The position numbers and the translations under genes were made by a program. From positions 1-63,769 of the forward strand of contig UQIQ01000002.1 in assembly GCA_900541185.1 (NCBI GenBank): a stretch of DNA of 63,769 bases. The letters are read 5' to 3'. The notes beneath the pieces are model-generated. The model saw only the letters and a list, made by a program, of their open reading frames with translations, was not told the origin of the DNA and searched no databases. This DNA comes from an uncultured Collinsella sp. (GTDB lineage Bacteria; Actinomycetota; Coriobacteriia; Coriobacteriales; Coriobacteriaceae). Shown piece by piece: positions 56,838 to 63,769 of the stretch (the stretch's first letter is position 1; each line of letters opens with the position of its first letter).

Positions 56838-58052
56838 TTACCGCGTATTAAAAACGTAGCGGTCCAGGCGGTCGCACGCTTCCCTTACGCGCGAAGGCGG
56901 CAGCGCCAGATTCACGCGAATGTGGCAGGGCCCGTGGAACGGACGGCCGTCCTGATACCCCACGCCCACGCGCGCCCCCTCGTCGAGCAGCCACTGAATA
57001 TCGCGGCCATGCTCGCGGCACCACTCGGTGCAGTCCAGAAACACCATGTACGTGCCCTGCGGACGCGAATAAGACACGCCCTCAAAATGCTCATCCACGT
57101 AATCGCAGAAGTACTCGATATTGCCGGCAAGCACCTGGTTGAGCTCATCAACCCACTCGTAGCCTTGCGGCTGGTAGGCACCGATAAGCGCATGCATGGA
57201 GAGGACGTTCATCTCGTTGTAGTGAGTCTTGTTGGACACGGCGCACACGCGGTCGCGCAGCGTCTCGTTGTAGATGATGTGGTAGCTGCCGACCAGACCC
57301 GCCAGGTTAAACGTCTTGCTCGGCGCATAGAGGGCAACCGTGCGCATGCGGGCATCCTCGCTCACCGACTGCGTCGGGATATGCTTGTGTCCCGGCAGGA
57401 TGATATCGGACCAAATCTCGTCCGAGATCACCACGCAATCGTGCTGGCGATAGATGTCCATGGCGCGCTCGATTTCATCGCGCTCCCATACGCGGCCGCA
57501 GGGATTGTGCGGCGAGCAGAACACCACGGCATGAATGTGGTTTTGGGCGAGCTTGCACTCCATGTCCTCAAAGTCCATGCGCCACACGCCTTGGTCGTCG
57601 AGCTTAAGCGGGCTGTGGACAATGCGATAGCCCGCGGCTTCGATAGACTTGGTAAAGCCAATGTAGGTGGGGCTATGGACCAGTACCGCATCGCCCGGCT
57701 GGACATACGCGCGCAGCGTCGACACGACACCGCCCAGCACGCCGTTTTCGTAGCCGATATGCTCAGGCGCCAAGCCCTCAACGCCGTTGCGGCGGCTCTG
57801 CCATTCGATGATGCGGTCGAAATACTCGGGGCGCGGATTGAAATAGCCAAACATGGGGTGCTGAGCGCGCTGAATGATGTGCTCCTGGACCGTGGGCACC
57901 GTGGCAAAGTTCATATCCGCCACCCACATGGGAATGCGGTCGAAGCCCTCGTCGGGTGCGTTCGGAGCCATACCGGGGATCTCGCCCCAGGAGTCAACGG
58001 CGATGGAGTCCATGCCGTGGCGGTCGATAAGCGAACTAAAGTCGTATTTCAT
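56838..58052 (-). CDS. MalY/PatB-type PLP-dependent cystathionine beta-lyase
   Basis: This 404-residue fold-type I PLP enzyme has WVADMNFATVP near the N-terminus, ENGVLGGVVSTLRAY, CSPHNPCGRVW, and SDEIWSDIILPGHKH. The PLP lysine is in YAPSKTFNLAGLVGSYHI. MalY/PatB proteins release pyruvate, ammonia and thiol from cystathionine or cysteine conjugates. The start at 58052 has GGGAG six bases upstream; a longer frame to 58121 is less likely. In gut bacteria such lyases can process cysteine S-conjugates. Confidence 0.9.
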   Translation of the reverse strand: MKYDFSSLIDRHGMDSIAVDSWGEIPGMAPNAPDEGFDRIPMWVADMNFATVPTVQEHIIQRAQHPMFGYFNPRPEYFDRIIEWQSRRNGVEGLAPEHIGYENGVLGGVVSTLRAYVQPGDAVLVHSPTYIGFTKSIEAAGYRIVHSPLKLDDQGVWRMDFEDMECKLAQNHIHAVVFCSPHNPCGRVWERDEIERAMDIYRQHDCVVISDEIWSDIILPGHKHIPTQSVSEDARMRTVALYAPSKTFNLAGLVGSYHIIYNETLRDRVCAVSNKTHYNEMNVLSMHALIGAYQPQGYEWVDELNQVLAGNIEYFCDYVDEHFEGVSYSRPQGTYMVFLDCTEWCREHGRDIQWLLDEGARVGVGYQDGRPFHGPCHIRVNLALPPSRVREACDRLDRYVFNTR

Positions 58053-58163
58053 GCTGAACTCCCGTGCAAAGTGATTGTTTTGGTAGGCGTTATTGTCCAC
58101 CAGCACGGGCGATTTTGGCATGGGGTTTGGCGCTTAATTTGACGGGTGCGGACGAATGGCTGG

Positions 58164-58901
58164 TTAGTCTTGCGCGTCGTTGACGGCGACTACGGTTAGC
58201 TGGGTTTCGTCGACCGTAAAAGATACGTCGAGCCCGGCGAAGGCCAGGTGATAGACGCGGTTTGGCTCGTGTTTGCTGCCCGCGCGGCGCGGATCTTGGC
58301 GAAGGACCTCGACCAGACCGGGGAACTTTGCGGGCGGGACCATGTCTTGAAGCGCTTGCGGGAACTCAACATCGAGCTCTTGCCACGGAGCATCCTCAAT
58401 CCAGCCGCCGGTCGCATCCGGGTGGCAGTCCGCAAACGGGATGTAGGGCTTAATGTCGTAGATGGGCGTGCCGTCACGCAGGTCGGCCCCCAGCACATGG
58501 ATGATGGGACCATCGTCGGTGAACTCGACACGATCGAGCTTGACGCAGGTGAGCCCGATGGGATTCGGGCGAAACGGACTGCGCGTGGCAAACACGCCCA
58601 CGCGCTCGGCTCCACCCAGACGCGGCGGACGCACGGTTTTCGACCACTTGGCATTAGTGCCGGACCTGTCCTGCGACTTGGCATCGGCAGCTATGTCCTT
58701 AGCCGTGCCGCCGGGCGTTCCGTTTTCGAAGCGCCACAGCAACCACAGGTGAGAGAAGGAGTCCAAACCCTCAACCGCTGCATTGGAGGCAAATTCCGGC
58801 TCAAAGACGATGCGCCCCTGCAGATGGGGCGCCAAAAAGCTGTTGCGCGGAATGCCGAACTTCTGCGGCAGGTCGGTATGTATGTGTGCGATAGGTTCCA
58901 T
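58164..58901 (-). CDS. trmO: tRNA (adenine37-N6)-methyltransferase TrmO (TsaA family)
   Basis: The protein has 245 residues from the ATG at 58901; an in-frame ATG at 58910 would add three residues, and neither has a ribosome binding site. EPIAHIHTDLPQKFGIPRN opens the YaeB-like beta barrel. FATRSPFRPNPIGLTCVKL and DLRDGTPIYDIKPYIPFAD are the TrmO signatures for SAM and tRNA binding. TrmO methylates t6A37 in threonine tRNAs. A TACAAT hexamer just upstream of the start suggests a leaderless or very short leader mRNA. The long open frame further upstream on this strand is a shadow of the XRE gene. Confidence 0.9.
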   Translation of the reverse strand: MEPIAHIHTDLPQKFGIPRNSFLAPHLQGRIVFEPEFASNAAVEGLDSFSHLWLLWRFENGTPGGTAKDIAADAKSQDRSGTNAKWSKTVRPPRLGGAERVGVFATRSPFRPNPIGLTCVKLDRVEFTDDGPIIHVLGADLRDGTPIYDIKPYIPFADCHPDATGGWIEDAPWQELDVEFPQALQDMVPPAKFPGLVEVLRQDPRRAGSKHEPNRVYHLAFAGLDVSFTVDETQLTVVAVNDAQD

Positions 58902-59042
58902 GCCGGTCATTGTACGGCATGGAGGCATGGGGCGTTGCGCGCAATTCTTCGCCGCGGTCGCCCGTCGTGCAACCAACGGTTGCTTGGAAGGGCGTCTGCC
59001 GCCGCGTATGCTTAAGCCATCAACCAGCAGAAAGGAGCCGCT

Positions 59043-59870
59043 ATGGCCTTTGCAGAAAAGCTCATTGCCATCCGTCGCGCCCATCACCTTACCCAAGAGC
59101 AGCTCGCCGCCAAGCTCTTCGTCACACGCCAAGCCGTCAGCCGTTGGGAGCGCGACGAGGTCACCCCGGGCATCGACATGATGAAGCTCATCGCCGCCGT
59201 AACCGGCGAGCCCCTGTCTCACCTGCTCGAAATGCCCGAGCACTATTGCCAGAGCTGCGGCATGATACTCACGCCCAACGACTGCGGCACCGATGCCACG
59301 GGCGCCACGACCGACCATTACTGCAAGTGGTGCTACGACCACGGCAAGTACACCTACGACACCACCATGGAGGCGATGATCGAGGATTGCGCCCCGCGGC
59401 TGGCGCAAAACACCGGCATGTCGCTCGACGAAGCCGTCTCGCTCATGGGCGCCGTCCTGCCGCAACTGGAGCGCTGGCGCACCGTGCAGGAAAACGAGGA
59501 GCGCTACGGCTCCGAAGCGCGGGTGCGCTATGGCGATGAGGCTATCGATGCAGCAAACGAAGCACTGCTGGATATGGACCCCGAGACATGGAACGACATG
59601 AAGGAACTTGAACGCGCTATTCTGGGTCAACTCTCGATTGCCATGGGCATTGGCGACCCAGGGAGCAACGAGGCCCACAAACTTGTCGCAATGCACCGTC
59701 GATGGATTGCCCTTAACTGGGGACGCGAGCCCCAAGACGAAGCATACCTGGGCCTCGCCCACGGCTATCTTGCCGATCAGCGCTTTGTTGACTACTACGA
59801 CAAGCCCTGCGGCACCGGAGCCACGGCGTTTCTGATCCAGGCCATCGAGTCGTCGTTGACGCGCGCATAG
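59043..59870 (+). CDS. XRE HTH regulator with zinc ribbon and TipAS-like domain
   Basis: This 275-residue protein has an XRE helix-turn-helix at 5-58 (LTQEQLAAKLFVTRQAVSRWER), a zinc-ribbon-like module at about 68-105 with CQSCGMIL and CKWCYDHG cysteines, and a C-terminal helical region (about 150-275). That region, with WNDMKELERAILGQL, NEAHKLVAMHRRWI and GLAHGYLADQRFVDYYD, matches the TipAS drug-recognition domain usually found behind MerR-type HTHs. ATG behind AAAGGAG. It likely senses thiopeptide-like or other drugs. The target is unknown. Confidence 0.88.
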   Translation: MAFAEKLIAIRRAHHLTQEQLAAKLFVTRQAVSRWERDEVTPGIDMMKLIAAVTGEPLSHLLEMPEHYCQSCGMILTPNDCGTDATGATTDHYCKWCYDHGKYTYDTTMEAMIEDCAPRLAQNTGMSLDEAVSLMGAVLPQLERWRTVQENEERYGSEARVRYGDEAIDAANEALLDMDPETWNDMKELERAILGQLSIAMGIGDPGSNEAHKLVAMHRRWIALNWGREPQDEAYLGLAHGYLADQRFVDYYDKPCGTGATAFLIQAIESSLTRA

Positions 59871-59921
59871 ACCGCGGCTGCTTTGGGTATTTCAATCGAA
59901 ACCTCAACCGATTGGAGACCC

Positions 59922-60167
59922 ATGGCTACTAATCATGAGCTCACGCTGTACGTTATGACCGGCTGCCCGTATTGCATAAAAGTCAAGCGATTCCTTGCCG
60001 ATAACGGCGTGACCATTCCCGAGCGCAATATCTCGACCGACCCCGAAGCCGAGCAGACACTCATCGCCGTCGGCGGAAAGCGCCAGGTTCCCTGCCTGTT
60101 CATTGACGGCAAGCCGCTCTACGAGTCGAACGACATCATCGCGTGGGTGCAGGAGAACCTGCTCTAG
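59922..60167 (+). CDS. Glutaredoxin-like protein
   Basis: This 81-residue thioredoxin-fold protein has the active site CPYC in YVMTGCPYCIKVKRFL. It has the cis-Pro segment RQVPCLFIDG and a C-terminal ESNDIIAWVQENL typical of glutaredoxins. It reduces disulfides with glutathione or a related thiol. The ATG at 59922 follows TTGGAGACCC. It is 51 bases downstream of the XRE regulator gene and may share its transcript. Confidence 0.92.
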   Translation: MATNHELTLYVMTGCPYCIKVKRFLADNGVTIPERNISTDPEAEQTLIAVGGKRQVPCLFIDGKPLYESNDIIAWVQENLL

Positions 60168-60176
60168 TGCAACACA

Positions 60177-60231
60177 GCCATTGGGGACGTCCTTAAATGA
60201 CCAGTCGTTAAAGAACGCCCCCGATGACTAG
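60177..60231. repeat. Palindromic repeat family C, copy 3
   Basis: Begins CATTGGGGACGTCCTTAAA and ends GCCCCCGATGACTAG, an imperfect inverted repeat related to the copy at 50062-50145. It lies between the convergent glutaredoxin and dihydrouridine synthase genes, one base before the latter's stop. Confidence 0.75.
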
Positions 60232-61185
60232 TTAGCCGTGGAAGCGAGCTGTGGGTGCAAGCAGCTGTTCGCGAAAGACGCGCTCGACGGCAGCGCGGTA
60301 TTCGTCGACCTTTTTGGTCTTGCGTACGATCTTGTGGACGGTAGCGGGATCAGCGAAAGCGCACTTGGCGTAGAACCACCACTCCTTCATGCGGAAGACC
60401 GCATTGCCGCCAATCTCTTCTGCATATGCCGCAAACAACGTGTCGTGGAAGCGCTGCAGCTCAGCAGCCGTTGCAGCTGGGCCGCCCTTGACCATGCGAG
60501 CCAGCGCGGGGTTCGCGAGCAGGCCACGCCCCAACATCACATGGCGCGTGCCGGGATAGGCCTCCACCAGCGCGTCCATATCCTCAAGATCAAAAATGTC
60601 ACCGTTATAGGCCACGGGAAACGGCGCCCGCTCCAACGTCTTGCCGTAAAACTCCTTGCGCGGCGAGCCCGTATAACGGTCCTTCTGTACGCGCGGATGC
60701 ACGATCAGCTCTGCCAGCGGCATGCGGCAATACAAATCGAGTACACGCTCGTATTCGTCGTCGCCCTCCAGCCCCAGCCTGGTCTTTACCGATACCGGCA
60801 ACGGCGACCGCTCGCACACATCGTTCAAGAACACCTCGAGCTCGTCGAGATTGCGCAAGAAACCCGAGCCTTTGCCCTTGGCGACAACCGTTCCCGAAGG
60901 GCAACCCAAGTTGAGATTGACCTCGCAATAGCCCATGTCGGCGAGCACCTGTGCCGCCCACACAAACTCGTCCGCGTTCTTGGACATCAGCTGAGGCACC
61001 ACGTTGAGCCCCTGGTTATTGGCAGGATCGATCTCCTTAAACGCCTTGCCGCCAAAGCGGTTGCCCACCCGCGGCGGCGGCAAAAACGGCGTGTAATAGC
61101 AATCGAGTGCGCCGAAGCACTCCGCATGCACGCGACGGAATACATGCCCGGTAATCCCCTCCATAGGGGCCAACGAAAGGATCAT
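60232..61185 (-). CDS. dus: tRNA-dihydrouridine synthase
   Basis: This 317-residue FMN-dependent TIM-barrel enzyme reduces uridines in tRNA. FMN-site APMEGITGHVFRR opens the barrel, the catalytic Cys is in VNLNLGCPSGTV (Cys95), and VKTRLGLEGDDEY, HPRVQKDRYTG and VAYNGDIF follow. The C-terminal helical domain ends LLAPTARFHG. The ATG at 61185 has GAGAAGAG upstream. Which uridine is modified cannot be decided from sequence. Confidence 0.93.
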   Translation of the reverse strand: MILSLAPMEGITGHVFRRVHAECFGALDCYYTPFLPPPRVGNRFGGKAFKEIDPANNQGLNVVPQLMSKNADEFVWAAQVLADMGYCEVNLNLGCPSGTVVAKGKGSGFLRNLDELEVFLNDVCERSPLPVSVKTRLGLEGDDEYERVLDLYCRMPLAELIVHPRVQKDRYTGSPRKEFYGKTLERAPFPVAYNGDIFDLEDMDALVEAYPGTRHVMLGRGLLANPALARMVKGGPAATAAELQRFHDTLFAAYAEEIGGNAVFRMKEWWFYAKCAFADPATVHKIVRKTKKVDEYRAAVERVFREQLLAPTARFHG

Positions 61186-61206
61186 CTACTCTTCTCTCAT
61201 ATCAAC

Positions 61207-61241
61207 GAACATGACTAAGGGACTGCCCCTTTGTCATGTTC
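61207..61241. repeat. Palindromic repeat family A, copy 4
   Basis: Begins GAACATGACTAAGGG and ends CCCTTTGTCATGTTC. It lies between the divergent dihydrouridine synthase and orphan membrane protein genes. Confidence 0.8.
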
Positions 61242-61347
61242 ATTATGCCTTGTGCTTCAACACCACGCCATTAGCGCCGTGTTAGAGCAACTGACGTCCT
61301 GCACTCATTTATACTCAAACGCATGCGTGCATCGCCCGCGGAGAACG

Positions 61348-62499
61348 ATGAGAGTCGAGGCCCCTATGCAGCAGCTCACCGAACAAGAAAAGAAACGCAT
61401 CCAGCGGTACTGCACGTACCCCAAAATCGCAGCGACTGCACTCGCCATGTCGTTCGTAGCATGCCTGTTGATGTTGCCGCTCCAAATGATCAACGATATC
61501 GCGTTCCACCAAAAAGAATTCCAACCCGCGGGCATATATACCGCCATCGCACTCACCGTAATCGAACTCGCCGTCTTTTGCTATTGCGCTCTTGCACCGC
61601 GCTTTGGAATGCAGGGCAAACAGTGGAAGGAGCTGCAGAGCAGGCTTACGGTAGCCCAAACCAACAAAGACCGCTCCACGGAGGTCGCCGGCGTGCTTGC
61701 CACGCAAGCTGCCGGCCGCCTGCTCAAGAACAGCGATAACGATGTTGCGCGCAACCTGGGCGGCGCCGCAGAGATTGCCGGCGCCGTAGGGGCAGTTGCC
61801 ACGGCGGCAGACGTGCTGGCCGAAACCTCTAGCAATGCCGAGGCCATGGCAAACGCATACGGCGTGACGATTCCAAGCGTCAAGAAGCAGATCATAGCTC
61901 TCGCGGTGGTGCCCGCCATTGTGCTGCTTGGCGTCTACATCCCGCAGTTTGTCCAGGGAAATAACGAGCTTCAGGCAAGAAAGGCTGCAGCCGCCGAGCA
62001 GCTCGCCATCGCGCAAGATGCCTTGGAGCCCGTGTGCGAACGCGTTGCGGCAGACAACCCATACGAGTCGTATCACGACTACGGCTACCGCATTATCGGC
62101 TATCTACGCGATAATGACCTCGGCGCTCAAGCAGCCTATGTCTACCTTTCTTTTGATGCAGACGGCATGCTCACGGATGTCGATTACACCAGTCAGATCG
62201 ACCCCGAGGCAAGCCTCGCAGACAACCTCGCCCGCGCCGAGCAGAATATCGCGACACTCTGCGCCCCGCTCAACGGGTTGGACATTTCCGTTGCCACACC
62301 GGACCTCCTCGCGCCATGCGGCCTGTCGGATGAATTTAAACAGGCATTTTTAGCCGGATCCCTATATGAAGAAATCAGCATCAAGACGGAGGACGAATCT
62401 ATCAAGTCGTACTACACCTTTGACACCGAAGCCGCAGAAGAATTCGACGAATACACCCATCCGGAAATTAGGCTCATGCTCTCTGCAAAGAAGAACTAA
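61348..62499 (+). CDS. Membrane protein of unknown family
   Basis: The protein has 383 residues from the ATG at 61348 behind GGAGAACG; an in-frame ATG at 61366 behind GAGG is the alternative. Hydrophobic helices lie at about 33-52, 62-82 and 190-210. Between them is an alanine-rich soluble region (AGRLLKNSDNDVARNLGGAAEIAGAVGAVATAADVLA). The C-terminal 160 residues are soluble and acidic, beginning after a coiled-coil-like ELQARKAAAAEQLAIAQDAL. I do not recognise the family. Family A palindromes flank the gene on both sides and a strong terminator follows. Confidence 0.75.
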   Translation: MRVEAPMQQLTEQEKKRIQRYCTYPKIAATALAMSFVACLLMLPLQMINDIAFHQKEFQPAGIYTAIALTVIELAVFCYCALAPRFGMQGKQWKELQSRLTVAQTNKDRSTEVAGVLATQAAGRLLKNSDNDVARNLGGAAEIAGAVGAVATAADVLAETSSNAEAMANAYGVTIPSVKKQIIALAVVPAIVLLGVYIPQFVQGNNELQARKAAAAEQLAIAQDALEPVCERVAADNPYESYHDYGYRIIGYLRDNDLGAQAAYVYLSFDADGMLTDVDYTSQIDPEASLADNLARAEQNIATLCAPLNGLDISVATPDLLAPCGLSDEFKQAFLAGSLYEEISIKTEDESIKSYYTFDTEAAEEFDEYTHPEIRLMLSAKKN

Positions 62500-62541
62500 A
62501 AGCTTACGCTCTAATTGCCGCTCGCGAACATCGTCTATATC

Positions 62542-62584
62542 TCGAGGTCTAATACTTTTTCCGAAAGTATTAGACCTCGATTTT
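62542..62584 (+). terminator. Intrinsic terminator after orphan membrane protein gene
   Basis: The 17-bp perfect stem TCGAGGTCTAATACTTT (62542-62558) with 62564-62580 around TTCCG is followed by TTTT. Confidence 0.88.
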
Positions 62585-62595
62585 ACAAGCCACTC

Positions 62596-62627
62596 AATGT
62601 GACAAAGGGGCCGTTCTTTGTCACATT
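62596..62627. repeat. Palindromic repeat family A, copy 5
   Basis: Begins AATGTGACAAAGGGG and ends CTTTGTCACATT. It overlaps the stop codon of the leftward FtsX-type gene and follows the terminator of the orphan membrane protein. Confidence 0.85.
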
Positions 62628-63699
62628 ATTCGGAGCGCAGGGCTTCCACGGGGTCTTTTTTGGATGCGCTGCGGGCCGGCAGCAGACCGGCAACGACCGT
62701 CAGCAGCACCGAAATCGCGATGAGCACCAGCGCATCCTGCACGGACAGGCTCATCAGAATGGGTACCTGTTTGGCAGCAAGCGCCCAGGCATTAACCGGA
62801 AAGCTCACGGCCACCACGACGACAATAGCAAAGACGCCGGCAATGAGGCCCTCGATAAAGGTCTCGGCATTGAACACGTTGGCCACGTTGCGCTTTGACG
62901 CGCCGATCGCGCGCAGGATGCCAATCTCCTTTTTTCGCTCCAGCACGCTGATGTAGGTGATGATGCCGATCATGATGGAGCTCACCACCAGGCTGATGCT
63001 CACGAATGCGATGAGCACCAAGCTGATGGTGTTCACGATGTCGGTCACCGAACCCATGATGATGCCCATGTAGTCGGTGTACGAGATCGCCTGTTCATCG
63101 TGGCCGGCGGCTTTGACCTGCTTGTTGTACGCATCGATGTGATCGAGCACACGCTCCTTGGCCTCAAAGTCGCGCGGGAAAATCTCGACCGAGATGGGGT
63201 CGGCCTCATCCGCATAGCCCAACGTGGTCAGATTGTTGTCGTAGGTGAGCTTCGAAGCCTTGGCATAGCTCATCATGAGCGAACTCAGATCCTCGGCATC
63301 CATGTTGAAATGGATGGCATGAGCAAAGGCGCTCGCATCCACACGCATAGCGCTCGCCAGGTTGGCAAAACTCGATGACATCTGTGTCGCCATCTGGCCC
63401 ATGAGCCCTTCCGCGCCCACCTTGAGCTGAGCTGACACCGTCGCCGCAATCTGATCGCTGATCGACTTCATCACCTGATCCATAGCCTGCTGCAGATACG
63501 GAGCCAGCTGCTTTTGCACATAGTCGGTCATCGCCTGCTGCAAGCGCTCGGCCAGGGCATCGCCGCCGAGCGCTTTGAGCTGGGCCAGGATTTGCTGGGC
63601 TGCCGTATCACTCTCAAGATACGCCGAGAATGCGGCAGCAAGCTTTGACGCGTCCTTAAGATCATCGGGTGACAGCGCCCTAAACTGATCAGACTGCAA
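62626..63699 (-). CDS. FtsX/MacB-type ABC permease, C-terminal part (5'-truncated)
   Basis: This protein has 357 residues if the TTG at 63699 is used. The C-terminal 160 residues are an FtsX permease domain: helices at about 220-245, 275-300 and 315-340, and the conserved SSIMIGIITYISVLERKKEIGILRAIGASKRN. The N-terminal 200 residues are soluble and helical. The expected first transmembrane helix is missing and an in-frame stop lies at 63742-63744, so the 5' part is lost or displaced beyond the right edge. It may be a broken gene or the separate second half of a split permease. Confidence 0.65.
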   Translation of the reverse strand: MQSDQFRALSPDDLKDASKLAAAFSAYLESDTAAQQILAQLKALGGDALAERLQQAMTDYVQKQLAPYLQQAMDQVMKSISDQIAATVSAQLKVGAEGLMGQMATQMSSSFANLASAMRVDASAFAHAIHFNMDAEDLSSLMMSYAKASKLTYDNNLTTLGYADEADPISVEIFPRDFEAKERVLDHIDAYNKQVKAAGHDEQAISYTDYMGIIMGSVTDIVNTISLVLIAFVSISLVVSSIMIGIITYISVLERKKEIGILRAIGASKRNVANVFNAETFIEGLIAGVFAIVVVVAVSFPVNAWALAAKQVPILMSLSVQDALVLIAISVLLTVVAGLLPARSASKKDPVEALRSE

Positions 63700-63769
63700 A
63701 AAGCCCTCAAACAGTTGGCTTAACAGTGATAAGGAACTAATTTACTTATCAACTGTTAGCTGACGGTTT

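Noticed and set aside
58911..59762. Apparent N-terminal extension of TrmO
   Set aside because: The extension is the antisense of the XRE regulator gene and does not resemble any protein; TrmO begins at about 58901.

Overview
The window is about 64 kb of GC-rich bacterial chromosome. It reads as a gut actinobacterium of the Coriobacteriia, most likely Collinsella. This rests on the high-GC codon use, AGGAGG-type ribosome binding sites, a bile salt hydrolase, many LysR/EamA/NCS2/MATE genes and short dispersed palindromes. The genus is an inference; no rRNA gene is present. I see no tRNA, rRNA, CRISPR array, integrase, transposase or phage gene. Most of the window is ordinary chromosome.

Layout. 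1-12 kb: a MarR-like protein with an RGG tail (cut by the left edge), an MFS exporter, a small deformylase-like protein, an XRE-HTH/aminotransferase fusion with operator-like dyads, a LysR/EamA pair, a Kup potassium transporter, bile salt hydrolase, a second deformylase-like protein and a purine permease. 12-20 kb: an esterase, a uracil permease, a MetE-like methionine synthase next to a LysR and a HAD phosphatase, then a TPP-riboswitch operon (thiM, thiamine-binding protein, thiE) and a patatin. 20-25.5 kb: an EAL-domain remnant beside a GGDEF-PAS-GGDEF protein, a flavodoxin-like reductase, an ArsC-like protein without cysteines, a CobW GTPase and TrmL. 25.5-32.5 kb: two AAA ATPases with C-terminal winged helices, a UvrA2-type ABC ATPase and a Tet(M)-like ribosomal GTPase, separated by related palindromes. 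32.8-44 kb: GNAT, RsmJ, RlmA, small orphan proteins, MATE, a second LysR/EamA pair, uracil-DNA glycosylase, an SDR, a queuosine-precursor transporter with a candidate preQ1 leader, and RF3. 44-50 kb: a YtrA-type GntR/ABC operon, an EamA transporter, a ClC channel, a LOG-family protein and a K+ channel. 50-57 kb: two convergent hybrid histidine kinases, one with fused and one with separate solute-binding sensors, around a NimA-like flavoprotein. 57-63.8 kb: a MalY-type lyase, TrmO, an XRE-zinc-ribbon-TipAS regulator, a glutaredoxin, a dihydrouridine synthase, an orphan membrane protein and a 5'-truncated FtsX-type permease.

How it fits together. The cell salvages thiamine, uracil, purines and probably queuosine precursors. 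It exports small molecules (MFS, MATE, EamA) and handles bile acids. It has several ribosome and tRNA maintenance functions (RsmJ, RlmA, TrmL, TrmO, Dus, RF3, Tet(M)-like GTPase). The most unusual material is intergenic: at least five families of 30-190 bp palindromic repeats lie between genes regardless of gene orientation, and one family brackets single genes or gene pairs like cassettes. Other points of interest are the aminotransferase fusion with a second internal start, complementary catalytic-residue losses in the two deformylase-like proteins, and a pseudoknot-capable leader on the queuosine transporter.
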